Source of the DNA: Aquibacillus koreensis
GTDB lineage: Bacteria; Bacillota; Bacilli; Bacillales; Amphibacillaceae
Direction: 5' to 3'
Length of the DNA stretch: 64,000 nucleotides
NCBI RefSeq assembly: GCF_025154055.1
Contig: NZ_JAOALK010000031.1
Location: forward strand, 1 to 64,000
Of this stretch, positions 35,650-43,977 are shown piece after piece (position 1 is the stretch's first letter; each line of letters opens with the position of its first letter). A model generated the notes under the pieces. It made no database searches. It saw only the letters and a list, made by a program, of their open reading frames with translations, and had not been told where the DNA came from. The translations under genes and the position numbers were made by a program.

Positions 35650-36006
35650 TTATTTCTTTGTTTTTTCCTCGAGTTCTTTTAAACTTTCTTCAATCTGTGC
35701 TAAGTGTTTTTGAATATTTTTTTGGTGTGGTTCAATTGTATTTCTCCACGATTCCAGTGATGTTTTTACATCGGCAGAGAGCTCTTTAATTAACGCTGCA
35801 CCTTCTTTTGAGGTATTCGCAATTTGCTCCGTTAGCAGTTTCCCCTCATCTTTCATTTTATCTACCAACCCAGCAAGTTCTTCGCTCTTAACTTTTAAGT
35901 CAGTCCTCAACTGTTTTCCGGACTTTGGAGTACTAAATAATGTTGCAGTAGCGCCGACAGCTCCTCCAACTAAGAAACCAAGTAATAGTGATTTTCCATT
36001 CGCCAT
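35650..36006 (-). CDS. yhaH: YtxH-domain protein YhaH
   Basis: This 118-residue protein starts with a Gly-rich membrane helix (LLLGFLVGGAVGATATLF) followed by STPKSGKQLRTDLK, the YtxH signature, and a long helical tail rich in Lys/Glu. YtxH/YhaH proteins are stress-linked membrane-anchored coiled coils without known activity. Ribosome-binding site aaaggagtg. A cre-like sequence (tgataacgctttct, 36095-36108) lies upstream. Downstream, 35428-35649 contains small inverted repeats (gtagag-ata-ctctac and catgtag-caacgt-ctacatg) but no gene. Confidence 0.82.
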   Translation of the reverse strand: MANGKSLLLGFLVGGAVGATATLFSTPKSGKQLRTDLKVKSEELAGLVDKMKDEGKLLTEQIANTSKEGAALIKELSADVKTSLESWRNTIEPHQKNIQKHLAQIEESLKELEEKTKK

Positions 36007-36094
36007 TGCCTACACTCCTTTCACTCTTATTATACTATTTTCTCGTATTTTGTAGGTATAAAACATATAAAAGATAAAAAAAACTTAATAAAAA

Positions 36095-36108
36095 TGATAA
36101 CGCTTTCT
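36095..36108. promoter_or_regulatory. Cre-like site upstream of yhaH
   Basis: tgataacgctttct agrees with the CcpA consensus core (TG..A.CG....C) with one clear mismatch. It lies about 90 bases before yhaH. Confidence 0.35.
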
Positions 36109-36213
36109 TTTTGGGTGAGATTGTATAACTGGATTGTGATGGATTGCATATCATATAGTTCCCAACATATCGCAACATAAAACCTTTTTCAATATTAGAA
36201 TGCCAGATGTATT

Positions 36214-36246
36214 AGAGAGAAAGCCCCTGTATAGGTAAACAGAGGC
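36214..36246 (-). terminator. Weak terminator after hit
   Basis: On the minus strand, gcctctgt and acaggggc pair (one wobble), followed by tttctctc. Confidence 0.5.
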
Positions 36247-36259
36247 AAATCTTTTAATT

Positions 36260-36685
36260 TTACTTGATTTTTTGATTAATGTCACTTGCAATGTTAGCTA
36301 AATCCTCTTGACTGTATTGGTCATTGTTTGTCTTCCATACAGCACCAAATCCGTCACCTTTACCGTATCTTGGAATTAAATGAATATGTACATGAAATAC
36401 AGATTGACCTGCATCTTCTCCATTATTATTTAATATATTTAATCCTACTGGCTGATACGCTTCTTTAATAGCGTTAGCAATTTTAGGGACACGGCTAAAT
36501 AAATGTTGTGCCACTTCAGCAGGAGTCTCGTAAATATCTTTTGCATGTTGCTTAGGAATAATTAAAGTATGTCCTTTTGTTACTTGACTAATATCAAGAA
36601 ATGCATAAACATGTTCATCTTCGTACACCTTTGCTGATGGGATTTCACCTGTAGAGATTTTACAAAATAGACAGTCGTTACTCAT
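36260..36685 (-). CDS. hit: HIT family hydrolase Hit
   Basis: This 141-residue protein has the histidine triad HVHIHLIPR near residue 98 and the N-terminal zinc pair CLFCKI. HIT proteins hydrolyse nucleoside phosphoramidates or dinucleotide polyphosphates, and the Bacillus Hit protein is a cytosolic dimer. Divergence from ecsAB is conserved from B. subtilis. Ribosome-binding site aaaggagcga. Its promoter region is next to the structured element at 36765-36984. Confidence 0.93.
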   Translation of the reverse strand: MSNDCLFCKISTGEIPSAKVYEDEHVYAFLDISQVTKGHTLIIPKQHAKDIYETPAEVAQHLFSRVPKIANAIKEAYQPVGLNILNNNGEDAGQSVFHVHIHLIPRYGKGDGFGAVWKTNNDQYSQEDLANIASDINQKIK

Positions 36686-36764
36686 GATATCGCTCCTTTA
36701 TTCATATATTAGTATAATTGTAATGATATTCAAGGTAGTATGTAAAGTGGAAAGAAATTTTAAA

Positions 36765-36984
36765 CTGAAGAAAAAACAAGCGGGTTAGCCCCGATCCAGT
36801 TAAGTCTATTGACTCATCTGTATGGGACAACCCGCTGCCTGAAGGAGAAGGTCATTCATCTACACTTGTCTTATTGAACCAGGGGAATGATTCATTCAGA
36901 AATCAAGTAAAAACCTGCTGTCAACACCTCATTTGTCTAGAGTTGTTGCTTTACTTCTATTTACAGAAGTGGTTTTTATTTCAG
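36765..36984. other. 220-bp element with pairing ends and nested hairpins (RNA or MITE)
   Basis: The ends ctgaagaaaaaaca (36765-36778) and ggtttttatttcag (36971-36984) are near-perfect inverted repeats. Inside are: a long symmetric hairpin with arms agcgggtt and aacccgct (36779-36836) and inner arm pairs ccc/ggg, cag/ctg, agtc/gact; a second hairpin closed by ctgaa/ttcag and gtcatt/aatgat; a third closed by aagtaaa/tttactt; and acttct/agaagt. The minus strand reads a T-run after the first hairpin, and the plus strand reads one after the last. No ORF. It may be a structured RNA or a small MITE. Confidence 0.5.
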
Positions 36985-37076
36985 ATGTTTGTCTTTCACC
37001 GACACCTCATTTCGTGGATTACCACTTGCATGATTGTGACGAAAAAGTAAATCCTTGCTCCTTCACTACGTATTCT

Positions 37077-37100
37077 GTACAAAATGAAATCATTTTATAC
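37077..37100. promoter_or_regulatory. Inverted repeat upstream of ecsA promoter
   Basis: gtacaaaatga-aa-tcattttatac is a 24-bp near-perfect palindrome ending 9 bases before the -35 box of ecsA. Operator candidate; no regulator is known to me. Confidence 0.4.
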
Positions 37101-37109
37101 GATTAATTT

Positions 37110-37138
37110 TTGGCAATAATAAGCTTAGATGGTAAAAT
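37110..37138 (+). promoter_or_regulatory. Promoter of ecsABC
   Basis: TTGGCA (37110-37115), a 17-bp spacer and an extended -10 (tgg-TAAAAT, 37133-37138) lie about 37 bases before the proposed ecsA start. Confidence 0.6.
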
Positions 37139-37174
37139 TTTAACTATAACAGTTGACTTGAGGAGGGGATTACA

Positions 37175-37921
37175 ATCGATCCTTTATTACATATTGAAGA
37201 TTTAGTCGGAGGATATACGCAAAAAAACGTTCTGCATGGCATTTCTTTCAATGTCCATCCCAATGAGATCGTTGGATTAATCGGACTAAATGGTGCAGGA
37301 AAGAGTACGACTATTAAGCATATTATAGGGCTTATGCAACAGAAAAAAGGAAAGGTTGAAATAAAGGGAAAAACGTTTCAACAATCTCCAGAAACATATA
37401 GAGGCAATTTCGCTTATATTCCTGAGATGCCGCTTTTGTATGACGAATTAACTTTGTATGAACATTTGCGTTTAACAGCTATGGCTTATAACATTGATGA
37501 GCAAACATTTAAAAAACGTTTAGACCCATTATTAAAAGAGTTTCGATTAGAGAAAAAGTTAAAGTGGTTCCCGGTTCATTTTTCAAAAGGTATGAGACAA
37601 AAGGTAATGATTATGTGTGCTTTTTTAATAGAACCACCACTTTATATTGTGGACGAGCCATTCGTCGGACTAGACCCGCTTGGAATTCAATCTTATCTTC
37701 AATTGATGAACGAGATGAAGGAAAAGGGTTCGGGTGTGCTTATGTCTACCCATATTTTAGCTACAGCAGAAAGGTATTGTGATCGGTTTGTCATCTTACA
37801 TGACGGAAAAGTAAAAGCACTAGGAACATTAAAAGATTTACAAAATGAGTTCAACATGCCTAGAGCAACATTGGATGATATCTATGTACAATTAACAAAG
37901 GAAGAAGATAGCTATGTTTGA
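37175..37921 (+). CDS. ecsA: EcsA ABC transporter ATPase, apparent ATC start
   Basis: EcsA is the ATPase of the Ecs transporter that affects protein secretion, sporulation and intramembrane proteolysis. Walker A GLNGAGKST, signature FSKGMRQKV and Walker B LYIVDEPFVGLDP are present. The frame opens after a TGA at 37154 and reads IDPLLHIEDLVGGYTQKNVL, which aligns with the N-terminus of EcsA. No ATG, GTG or TTG exists before the Walker A motif; the first ATG (37334) would remove it. AGGAGG at 37161-37166 lies 8 bases before ATC at 37175, giving 248 residues, the family's length. An ATT at 37169 is too close to the ribosome-binding site. Confidence 0.88.
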   Translation: MDPLLHIEDLVGGYTQKNVLHGISFNVHPNEIVGLIGLNGAGKSTTIKHIIGLMQQKKGKVEIKGKTFQQSPETYRGNFAYIPEMPLLYDELTLYEHLRLTAMAYNIDEQTFKKRLDPLLKEFRLEKKLKWFPVHFSKGMRQKVMIMCAFLIEPPLYIVDEPFVGLDPLGIQSYLQLMNEMKEKGSGVLMSTHILATAERYCDRFVILHDGKVKALGTLKDLQNEFNMPRATLDDIYVQLTKEEDSYV

Positions 37922-39128
37922 TGCACGTCAATTTTTCATGGAGCGCTTTTCTACCCATTTAAAAGAAACGAGTCGTTATTTGAAATATATTTTCAATGGC
38001 CACATAGCTATTGCTATGTTATTTATAGTATCAGCACTTGCTTTTTACTATCAGCAATGGCTGGCAACAATTCCAGACAATTTTCCAACTGCGATCATTA
38101 TAGCTATTGGATTTGGTTTTATCGCTAGCTATAGTCCTGTTCGTACCTTACTAAAGGAACCGGACATCATATTCTTATTGCCTGCAGAGCATAAAATGAG
38201 TGCTTATTTTCGCTTTACATTACTATATAGTTTTATCATTCAAGTTTATTTGGTATTGTTGTTAGCTGCAGTACTTGGTCCACTTTATTTTGCATCATAC
38301 CCTAATCAAGCTGGAAGCCAATATTTGCTTATTGTTTTGGTGCTGTTTATTTTAAAGTTTTGGAATTTGTTAGCTAATTGGTGGATGTTGAAAATAAGAG
38401 ATTATAAAAGTAGATGGACTGATCAAATCATTCGATTTGTACTAAATGCGGTTACCTTTTACTTTTTTGTGAAAGCAGAGTTATTACTAGCAGGGATTAC
38501 AACAATTCTTTTGTTTTTGTTATTCGTTTACAATTACTACCTGTCCAAACAACAACCCGGTATTGCTTGGGATTTACTCATTGAAAAAGATAACATGCGT
38601 ATGCGTACGTTTTATCGGATAGCAAATATGTTTACCGATGTTCCTCACCTGAAGATGCAAGTGAAAAAACGTCATGTTCTTGTTTCGTTTTTAACAAGTA
38701 GAATTGCTTTTCACCAGGACAAGTCCTTTGATTATTTATATCGAATTACCTTAGTTCGAAGTGGAGACTACTTAGGGATGTATCTTCGTCTGATCTTTAT
38801 TGGAGGGTTAGCGGTTTATTATGTACCTAATATTTGGTTGAAGGTAATTTTCACATTATTGTTTCTTTATTTAAGTGCCTTTCAATTAATGACATTATGG
38901 CAGCATCACCGTACCATTACCTGGTTAGATTTATATCCTGTCTCAACAGAAACGAGGCAGAAGGCTTTGGTAAGTTTACTCATGTCGTTAATGCTCATTC
39001 AAGTTGTCGCATTTTTGTTCTTATTTTTGGTGATTGGCCAGATGATAGGATTGATCACTGTGGGTATAACTGGAGTTGTATTTAGTTATTTATTTGTGCA
39101 TGGGTATGTCAAACCACGGTTAACATGA
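37914..39128 (+). CDS. ecsB: EcsB ABC transporter permease
   Basis: This 404-residue membrane protein has about eight hydrophobic segments and matches EcsB in length (about 408 in B. subtilis) and position. The conserved part around GFIASYSPVRTLLKEPDIIF LLP is typical of EcsB. It works with EcsA; in B. subtilis loss of Ecs impairs exoenzyme secretion and RasP activity. It overlaps ecsA by 8 bases. Substrate still unclear. Confidence 0.92.
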   Translation: MFDARQFFMERFSTHLKETSRYLKYIFNGHIAIAMLFIVSALAFYYQQWLATIPDNFPTAIIIAIGFGFIASYSPVRTLLKEPDIIFLLPAEHKMSAYFRFTLLYSFIIQVYLVLLLAAVLGPLYFASYPNQAGSQYLLIVLVLFILKFWNLLANWWMLKIRDYKSRWTDQIIRFVLNAVTFYFFVKAELLLAGITTILLFLLFVYNYYLSKQQPGIAWDLLIEKDNMRMRTFYRIANMFTDVPHLKMQVKKRHVLVSFLTSRIAFHQDKSFDYLYRITLVRSGDYLGMYLRLIFIGGLAVYYVPNIWLKVIFTLLFLYLSAFQLMTLWQHHRTITWLDLYPVSTETRQKALVSLLMSLMLIQVVAFLFLFLVIGQMIGLITVGITGVVFSYLFVHGYVKPRLT

Positions 39129-39141
39129 GGAGGTCACTGGT

Positions 39142-39858
39142 GTGTATAATTTGACCTATGAACAACAGATGCGTAAAGAAGCGGAGCGTTATTCACGATC
39201 GGTGAGAAAAAAGTCATCAGTTATACAACGCACATCAAAAAAGGTTCAAACAAAGGTTAATCATATGATTCCTGATAAAGTCCATTCCGTTGTTACGGAG
39301 AGTATAAAGAGGATGATTCAACTAGCCCTTACATCCTCAGAATATATTCGCCCTGTTAAAGTTGATCGTGCTTGGAATTTTGAAGAGCGTGAAAAACAGG
39401 TGAAGATCCGTTTAGTGCAAGCCAAAAAGACTGCAATGATCGAAGGTGCAGGTACTGGAGCTGGCGGAATTTGGTTAGGGCTTGCTGACTTTCCCTTATT
39501 ACTTAGCATCAAAATGAAATTTTTATTTGATGCTGCGCAACTATATGGATTTGATGTAACGAAGTATGAAGAGCGGATGTATTTGCTTCATGTCTTCCTA
39601 TTGGCTTTTTCTAGTGATGATCATCGAAAAGAAGTGTTACAAGTATTAATGGATTGGGATCAACAAAAAGAGTATTATGCTGAAATTGATTGGAAGACAC
39701 TCCAATTAGAATATAGGGATTCATTGGATTTTGTGAAAATGTTTCAGTTAATCCCAGGTTTTGGAGCGATCGTTGGGGCAGTTGCAAATAGAAAATTACT
39801 GGAACAGCTCGGAGAAGCATCGATGAATATGTATCGTCTACGAATGCTAAAAGAATAA
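39142..39858 (+). CDS. ecsC: EcsC family protein
   Basis: This 238-residue protein belongs to the EcsC family. The conserved centre AMIEGAGTGAGGIWLGLADF is followed by PLLLSIKMKFLFDAAQLYGF. It is the last gene of the ecsABC operon (13 bases after ecsB), starting with GTG at 39142 after gaggaggtc. Not needed for Ecs transport in B. subtilis, and its role is unknown. Its last part contains a hydrophobic GFGAIVGAVANRKLLEQLG that may touch the membrane. Confidence 0.9.
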   Translation: MYNLTYEQQMRKEAERYSRSVRKKSSVIQRTSKKVQTKVNHMIPDKVHSVVTESIKRMIQLALTSSEYIRPVKVDRAWNFEEREKQVKIRLVQAKKTAMIEGAGTGAGGIWLGLADFPLLLSIKMKFLFDAAQLYGFDVTKYEERMYLLHVFLLAFSSDDHRKEVLQVLMDWDQQKEYYAEIDWKTLQLEYRDSLDFVKMFQLIPGFGAIVGAVANRKLLEQLGEASMNMYRLRMLKE

Positions 39859-39861
39859 TCA

Positions 39862-39894
39862 TAAAAAAAGCAGTTCACTCGAACTGCTTTTTTT
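39862..39894. terminator. Bidirectional terminator between ecsC and yhaA
   Basis: aaaaaaagcagttc-actc-gaactgctttttt has a perfect stem with A- and T-runs on either side. Confidence 0.92.
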
Positions 39895-41059
39895 ACTTTT
39901 GGTATAGTTTTACCGTATTAATTAATGTTTTTGCCGCAATTATCATTGCTCTTTCATCGATATCAAACTTTGGATGGTGGTGTGGATACACATGTCCTTC
40001 TTTTTGTGCTCCTGTAAAAAAGAAAGCACCAGGCTTCTTCAATAAGTAATAAGAAAAATCTTCACCAGTCATACTCGGAAGAACTTCTTCAGCCTTTTGA
40101 ACGCCATCCACTTCAGCTGCTGCTCGTAAGACAAGTGCAGCTTGTTCAGGGTGATTAACGACAGGTGGATAGCCTTTTTCATAATCAAATGAGTAGGTAG
40201 CATCATAGCTAGTGCATGTACCTTTCGTGATTTTCTCCATCTCATCAATGATTCGATCTTGTAAGTTAGGATCGAATGTCCGAACCGTTCCTGTAATCGT
40301 AGCTTTGTCAGCGATGATATTAAATGTTGTTCCTGCTTGAAAAGTACCTATTGTTAGTACTGCTGTGTCTAGTGGATCAACACGTCGACTTATAATGTGT
40401 TGCAAATTAGAGACAAGTTGAGAGCCAATCACAATGGCATCGTTTGTTTGTTGTGGCATTGCGCCATGTCCACCTTTTCCTTGAATCGTAATAGAAAAGC
40501 GGTCTGCGCCTGCCATAAATTCTTTTGGAGATGTTTGCACCGTTCCATATGGAGTATTGGACCATAGGTGGGTGCCAAATACAGCGTCTAGGTTATCTAA
40601 CGCGCCTGATTCAACGATTGATTTTGCTCCACCTGGTGCTAATTCCTCTGCATGTTGATGGATAAACACAACGGTTCCTTTCAAATCTGATTGATACGCT
40701 TTTAATGCTTTAGCTATGGTTAAGAGTGTTGCGGTATGTGCATCATGACCACAAGCGTGCATCACACCATCTATTTTTGATTTATAGGAAACATTTTTCT
40801 CATCTTGAATTGGTAGTGCGTCAAAATCTGCACGCAACCCAACAGTCTTTCCAGGTTTTGCACCTGTTAACGTTGCAATAACACCATTTCCTCCAACATT
40901 CGTCTGATATGGGATATCCAGCTTTTCATATTGCTCTGCAATAAACTTTGCTGTTTTTTCTTCTTGAAAGGATAGTTCAGGATATTGGTGTAAATATCTT
41001 CTGATTTCAACTGTTTCTTCAAAAAGTGAATCAATGGATTTAAGTATGTCTGCCCACAA
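39893..41059 (-). CDS. yhaA: M20 family amidohydrolase (YhaA-like)
   Basis: This 388-residue cytosolic metallo-hydrolase is of the M20D aminoacylase/amidohydrolase type. Motifs: HQYPELSFQEEKT, RADFDALPIQ, MHACGHDAHTA, HQHAEELAPGGA and the final PHHHPKFDIDE. It should cleave N-acyl or N-acetyl amino acids. B. subtilis YhaA follows ecsC in the same convergent arrangement. The ribosome-binding site (ggggagga) is good. It shares a two-way terminator with ecsC. Exact substrate unknown. Confidence 0.92.
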   Translation of the reverse strand: MWADILKSIDSLFEETVEIRRYLHQYPELSFQEEKTAKFIAEQYEKLDIPYQTNVGGNGVIATLTGAKPGKTVGLRADFDALPIQDEKNVSYKSKIDGVMHACGHDAHTATLLTIAKALKAYQSDLKGTVVFIHQHAEELAPGGAKSIVESGALDNLDAVFGTHLWSNTPYGTVQTSPKEFMAGADRFSITIQGKGGHGAMPQQTNDAIVIGSQLVSNLQHIISRRVDPLDTAVLTIGTFQAGTTFNIIADKATITGTVRTFDPNLQDRIIDEMEKITKGTCTSYDATYSFDYEKGYPPVVNHPEQAALVLRAAAEVDGVQKAEEVLPSMTGEDFSYYLLKKPGAFFFTGAQKEGHVYPHHHPKFDIDERAMIIAAKTLINTVKLYQK

Positions 41060-41203
41060 AATGATGTTCCTCCCCTACGATATTATTACTCTATTATAAC
41101 ATAGGAAGGTTACGTGCTATTTCATGAAGCATTGTGAGGTAGAGATTTTATTGATTTAAGAGGCTCGTTTCTAAACCATTGTTGCTTATTAAATGTCGGA
41201 CAG

Positions 41204-41499
41204 ATATAAAATCCGCAGTAGTTCTTGATTATCAAAATGAAGTTATCGCGTTTGAAATAGAGATATTCAAACGCGTCAGAGAGCGAACCTTGAGTTAACA
41301 CGTTTGAAAGAGATGTATTCGAACGCGTCAGAGAGCGAACCTTGAGTTAACGTGTTTGAAAGAGAAGCATTCGAACGCGTCAGAGGGTGTACCTTAAGTT
41401 AACGCGTAAGTTAATAGAGTTTCCGTTGATTTTGGCTGAACTTATTCATACCACTCAAATATGTAGAGATGGATAGTAAAGTTACGTCGCACTTTATAG
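41204..41499. mobile_element. MITE-like element carrying three 52-bp tandem repeats
   Basis: The left end atataaaatccgcagtagtt (41204-41223) and right end agttacgtcgcactttatag (41480-41499) are imperfect inverted repeats related to those of the element at 27934-28410. Between them, three 52-bp units start at 41242, 41294 and 41346, with a partial fourth at 41398. Each contains aacgcgtcagag and is more than 85 percent alike by eye. No ORF. The 516-bp gap 41060-41575 otherwise holds only the terminator of the ferritin-like gene. Confidence 0.6.
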
Positions 41500-41534
41500 A
41501 AAATTAGTAAAAGCAACAGTCTTTCAAAGAACCA

Positions 41535-41570
41535 ATAAAAAGAGCTTTGTATCAATGATACAAAGCTCTA
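41535..41570 (-). terminator. Terminator after ferritin-like gene
   Basis: agagctttgtatc-aat-gatacaaagctct has a perfect 13-bp stem; the minus strand then reads tttttatt. Confidence 0.9.
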
Positions 41571-41575
41571 ATGAA

Positions 41576-42040
41576 TTATTTAAAGAAACTGGAGTCTGCT
41601 AATAGTCTGTCTGCTTCTTCTTTATGACCAGTTTCATCTGCAATCATGTCCTCTAATTTGACCACTAATTCTGTTAAACCTAATTCTTCAGCTTGTTGCT
41701 TTCGCTTTTCATAACGAAGAATAGTGTCTTCTTCTGCTTTTCTTGTATCCTCTAACATATCTTTTGCATCTTTATACTGGTTTACTTTTGCAGGTGTTGT
41801 GGTAGGCGTGCCACCTAGTGTCTTAATCTTTTCGGACAGATAAAGCGCATGTCCAATTTCATCATTTATTTCATTCTCAAAGAAAGGTTTTAGTAATGGT
41901 CGATATAAACCAGAAACAACAGAAGTATTATACGTATACATAATCGTTGCAGCATACTCATTTGCTAAATCTTCATTTAAGCCATCAATAAGTTCTTCCA
42001 ATTTACTTTGATCCTTGATTTTTCTTACATTGCTTGCCAT
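41576..42040 (-). CDS. Ferritin-like diiron protein
   Basis: This 154-residue four-helix protein has a ferritin-type diiron ligand set: E28 (LANEYAA), E61xxH64 (DEIGHALYL), a Glu in the third helix (KAEEDTILRYE) and E136xxH139 (ADETGHKEE). It could store or detoxify iron, like bacterioferritin. The N-terminus lacks the DNA-binding tail and inter-subunit ligand pattern of Dps. The start at 42040 fits the ribosome-binding site ggatgg at 8 bases; an upstream in-frame ATG (42052) overlaps it. Monocistronic. Confidence 0.8.
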   Translation of the reverse strand: MASNVRKIKDQSKLEELIDGLNEDLANEYAATIMYTYNTSVVSGLYRPLLKPFFENEINDEIGHALYLSEKIKTLGGTPTTTPAKVNQYKDAKDMLEDTRKAEEDTILRYEKRKQQAEELGLTELVVKLEDMIADETGHKEEADRLLADSSFFK

Positions 42041-42220
42041 GTGAACATCCATCCTTTCTTAATTTTTTGCTTCTAAATATCTACTTCCCTGATGAAAAAA
42101 ATATAAACGTAATGAAGTAGAGATTCAATTTTCCCTTAGGTATTGCTTGTCTTATTTCTTGTTGTTTTGCATAAACTAATAAGGTGAATATGTAATAGAT
42201 GAACAGATAGGAGGCAGATC

Positions 42221-42853
42221 ATGAAAACATACTACTATTACGTATCGTTTTTTATACTTGCATTGGTTGTAAATGTTTTACTTCTGATACGTGTAATAGG
42301 TGAGGGAATGCCGATGATCGATAGGTGGTCATCTCCTATGGTTGAAGGATTGGATGGTACAACTGTTTTCACTGTTTTTCGGTGGATAACGGAATTAGGT
42401 TCGGGAACGTTTCTCATACCATTTAGTATAGTGTTCGCCATTTTTCTTTGGTGGTACGCTCGGGATTGGTTAGCGGCAGTTATGCTACCGTTAGGAACAC
42501 TTCTCGGTTACCGAGTAAATCATTGGATAAAGATTAGCGTTAATCGGGAACGACCAAGTATATTTGAGGAAGCAGAAGGGGTAGGGTATAGCTTCCCATC
42601 TGGACATGCAATGGTAGCTCTAATTGCTTATGGTTTGTGCATTTATTATTTAATTAAATATACCGAATCCAAAAAAATAGCTTTATGGATTAATATCATT
42701 GGGATATCGTTAATTCTACTTATTGGTATGAGTCGCTATGTCATTCATGTGCACTATTTATCTGATGTACTAGCTGGGTTTGGGTTTGGCATTATGTTTT
42801 TATTTTGTTGGATTGGACTTTATCATCTAATTGGAAACTGGAAAGTTAAATAG
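42221..42853 (+). CDS. PAP2 family membrane phosphatase
   Basis: This 210-residue membrane protein has six helices and the three PAP2 motifs: KISVNRERPS, SFPSGHAM and SRYVIHVHYLSDVLAG. It probably dephosphorylates undecaprenyl pyrophosphate or phosphatidylglycerol phosphate outside the membrane, supporting wall synthesis. B. subtilis BcrC, YodM and YwoA/YodM-like proteins are possible relatives; I cannot choose among them. It precedes the liaFSR-like envelope stress genes but has its own terminator. Ribosome-binding site ataggaggc. Confidence 0.88.
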   Translation: MKTYYYYVSFFILALVVNVLLLIRVIGEGMPMIDRWSSPMVEGLDGTTVFTVFRWITELGSGTFLIPFSIVFAIFLWWYARDWLAAVMLPLGTLLGYRVNHWIKISVNRERPSIFEEAEGVGYSFPSGHAMVALIAYGLCIYYLIKYTESKKIALWINIIGISLILLIGMSRYVIHVHYLSDVLAGFGFGIMFLFCWIGLYHLIGNWKVK

Positions 42854-42902
42854 TGTACAGAAGATTGAAGATTTCAGTCCTAAGACGGAGACAAAACCAT
42901 TC

Positions 42903-42932
42903 CGCCGGTCGTTATAGATCGGCGCTTTTTTA
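42903..42932 (+). terminator. Terminator after PAP2 gene
   Basis: cgccggtc-gttata-gatcggcg (with wobble) is followed by cttttttattt. Confidence 0.75.
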
Positions 42933-43095
42933 TTTATACTACATATAAGTTAGACAATAAATTGTGGAAGCCGTTATAGAATTTTTGTTACTTGTGTCTT
43001 ACTTTTTAAATTTCAGTAGGTGTTCCTATACCGTATATTATATTATTGTAGGGCCTTTTGGATCAATTATTGTTATAATAAATAGTTGAATCAAG

Positions 43096-43113
43096 AGAAT
43101 AATAAATTATTCT
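43096..43113. promoter_or_regulatory. Palindrome upstream of liaF-like gene
   Basis: agaataat-aa-attattct is an 18-bp perfect palindrome 79 bases before liaF. It is AT-only apart from two G/C pairs, so it may be chance or an autoregulatory site. The rest of the 338-bp gap 42854-43191 shows no gene. Confidence 0.35.
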
Positions 43114-43191
43114 ATAGATTGATAGTTTGAAAAGAGGACTTTATCCATTTATTACGAATAGAAAATAAGTATAAATAAAGGGTGAATGATA

Positions 43192-43965
43192 ATGAAACAC
43201 AATTTTGTACGAAATATAATAGCCATCATCATAATTCTCCTGGGAATAGCGTTGGTGCTGACGAATGTCGGTGTCGTAGACTGGGAATTTGCCGAAGCAT
43301 GGAGTTATATCTATCCAACATTCTTTGTCCTGTTGGGGCTAAAGTGGATGTGGGATGGATTTAAAGGTAAAGGAGGCTTAACTGCGGGATCCTTTCTCAC
43401 CATTTTTGGTGGACTATTATTACTTGATCGATTTGAGATCATTACATTCACTTTCGGTGATGTGTACAAACTTTGGCCATTATTGATTGTATATATAGGG
43501 TTTAGTATTATAGGAACTTCAAGTAAAAAGAAAAAAAAGAAGAAGTTTCAGTTTATATTTGATTCAGATGAGCATGAAAATAGCGAAAAAATGCATGGGA
43601 AAAAACAGAAGTTTGCCATCGGTGACCATAAATTTAATACACCTAACTGGAAAGTTGAACCGATGGAACTTTGGAATGCGGTAGGTGACTACCACTTAGA
43701 TTTTACGAAGGCGTTTATTCCAGATAAAGAAATACCAATAAGAATTCAAGGTTGGGCAGGAGATATACGAATTCTTATGCCTGAAAATCTGGAGTTCTCT
43801 TTAGAAGCACATGTGAAAGCCGGTGACATCCATGTGTTTGGTGAGTCTTCGGAGGGAATAAGTCGTGAATTATCTTTTGTAACACCAAATTACGATGAGT
43901 CAACGCGTAAGTTGAATATATATTTGAATTTAAAGGCTGGTTCGATCCGAGTAGATAAGGTGTAA
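43192..43965 (+). CDS. liaF: LiaF-like inhibitor of an envelope stress kinase
   Basis: This 257-residue protein has four N-terminal membrane helices and a C-terminal LiaF-type beta domain with IPIRIQGWAGDIRILMPENL and VKAGDIHVFGES. LiaF (VraT/YvqF) holds its histidine kinase LiaS inactive until wall damage. A polylysine stretch (SSKKKKKKKF) follows the membrane part. The ATG at 43192 is 7 bases after aaagggtg. Start of the liaF-liaS-liaR operon. The usual liaIH target genes are not in this window. Confidence 0.88.
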   Translation: MKHNFVRNIIAIIIILLGIALVLTNVGVVDWEFAEAWSYIYPTFFVLLGLKWMWDGFKGKGGLTAGSFLTIFGGLLLLDRFEIITFTFGDVYKLWPLLIVYIGFSIIGTSSKKKKKKKFQFIFDSDEHENSEKMHGKKQKFAIGDHKFNTPNWKVEPMELWNAVGDYHLDFTKAFIPDKEIPIRIQGWAGDIRILMPENLEFSLEAHVKAGDIHVFGESSEGISRELSFVTPNYDESTRKLNIYLNLKAGSIRVDKV

Positions 43966-43977
43966 GGGGGAATCTAT

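Noticed and set aside
36765-36984. Known RNA classes (6S, T-box, tmRNA, riboswitches)
   Set aside because: None of the conserved motifs of these classes that I know could be found, so no named class was assigned.
41242-41410. Array resembling a CRISPR locus
   Set aside because: The 52-bp units are contiguous with no unique spacers, there are no cas genes, and units diverge along their whole length.
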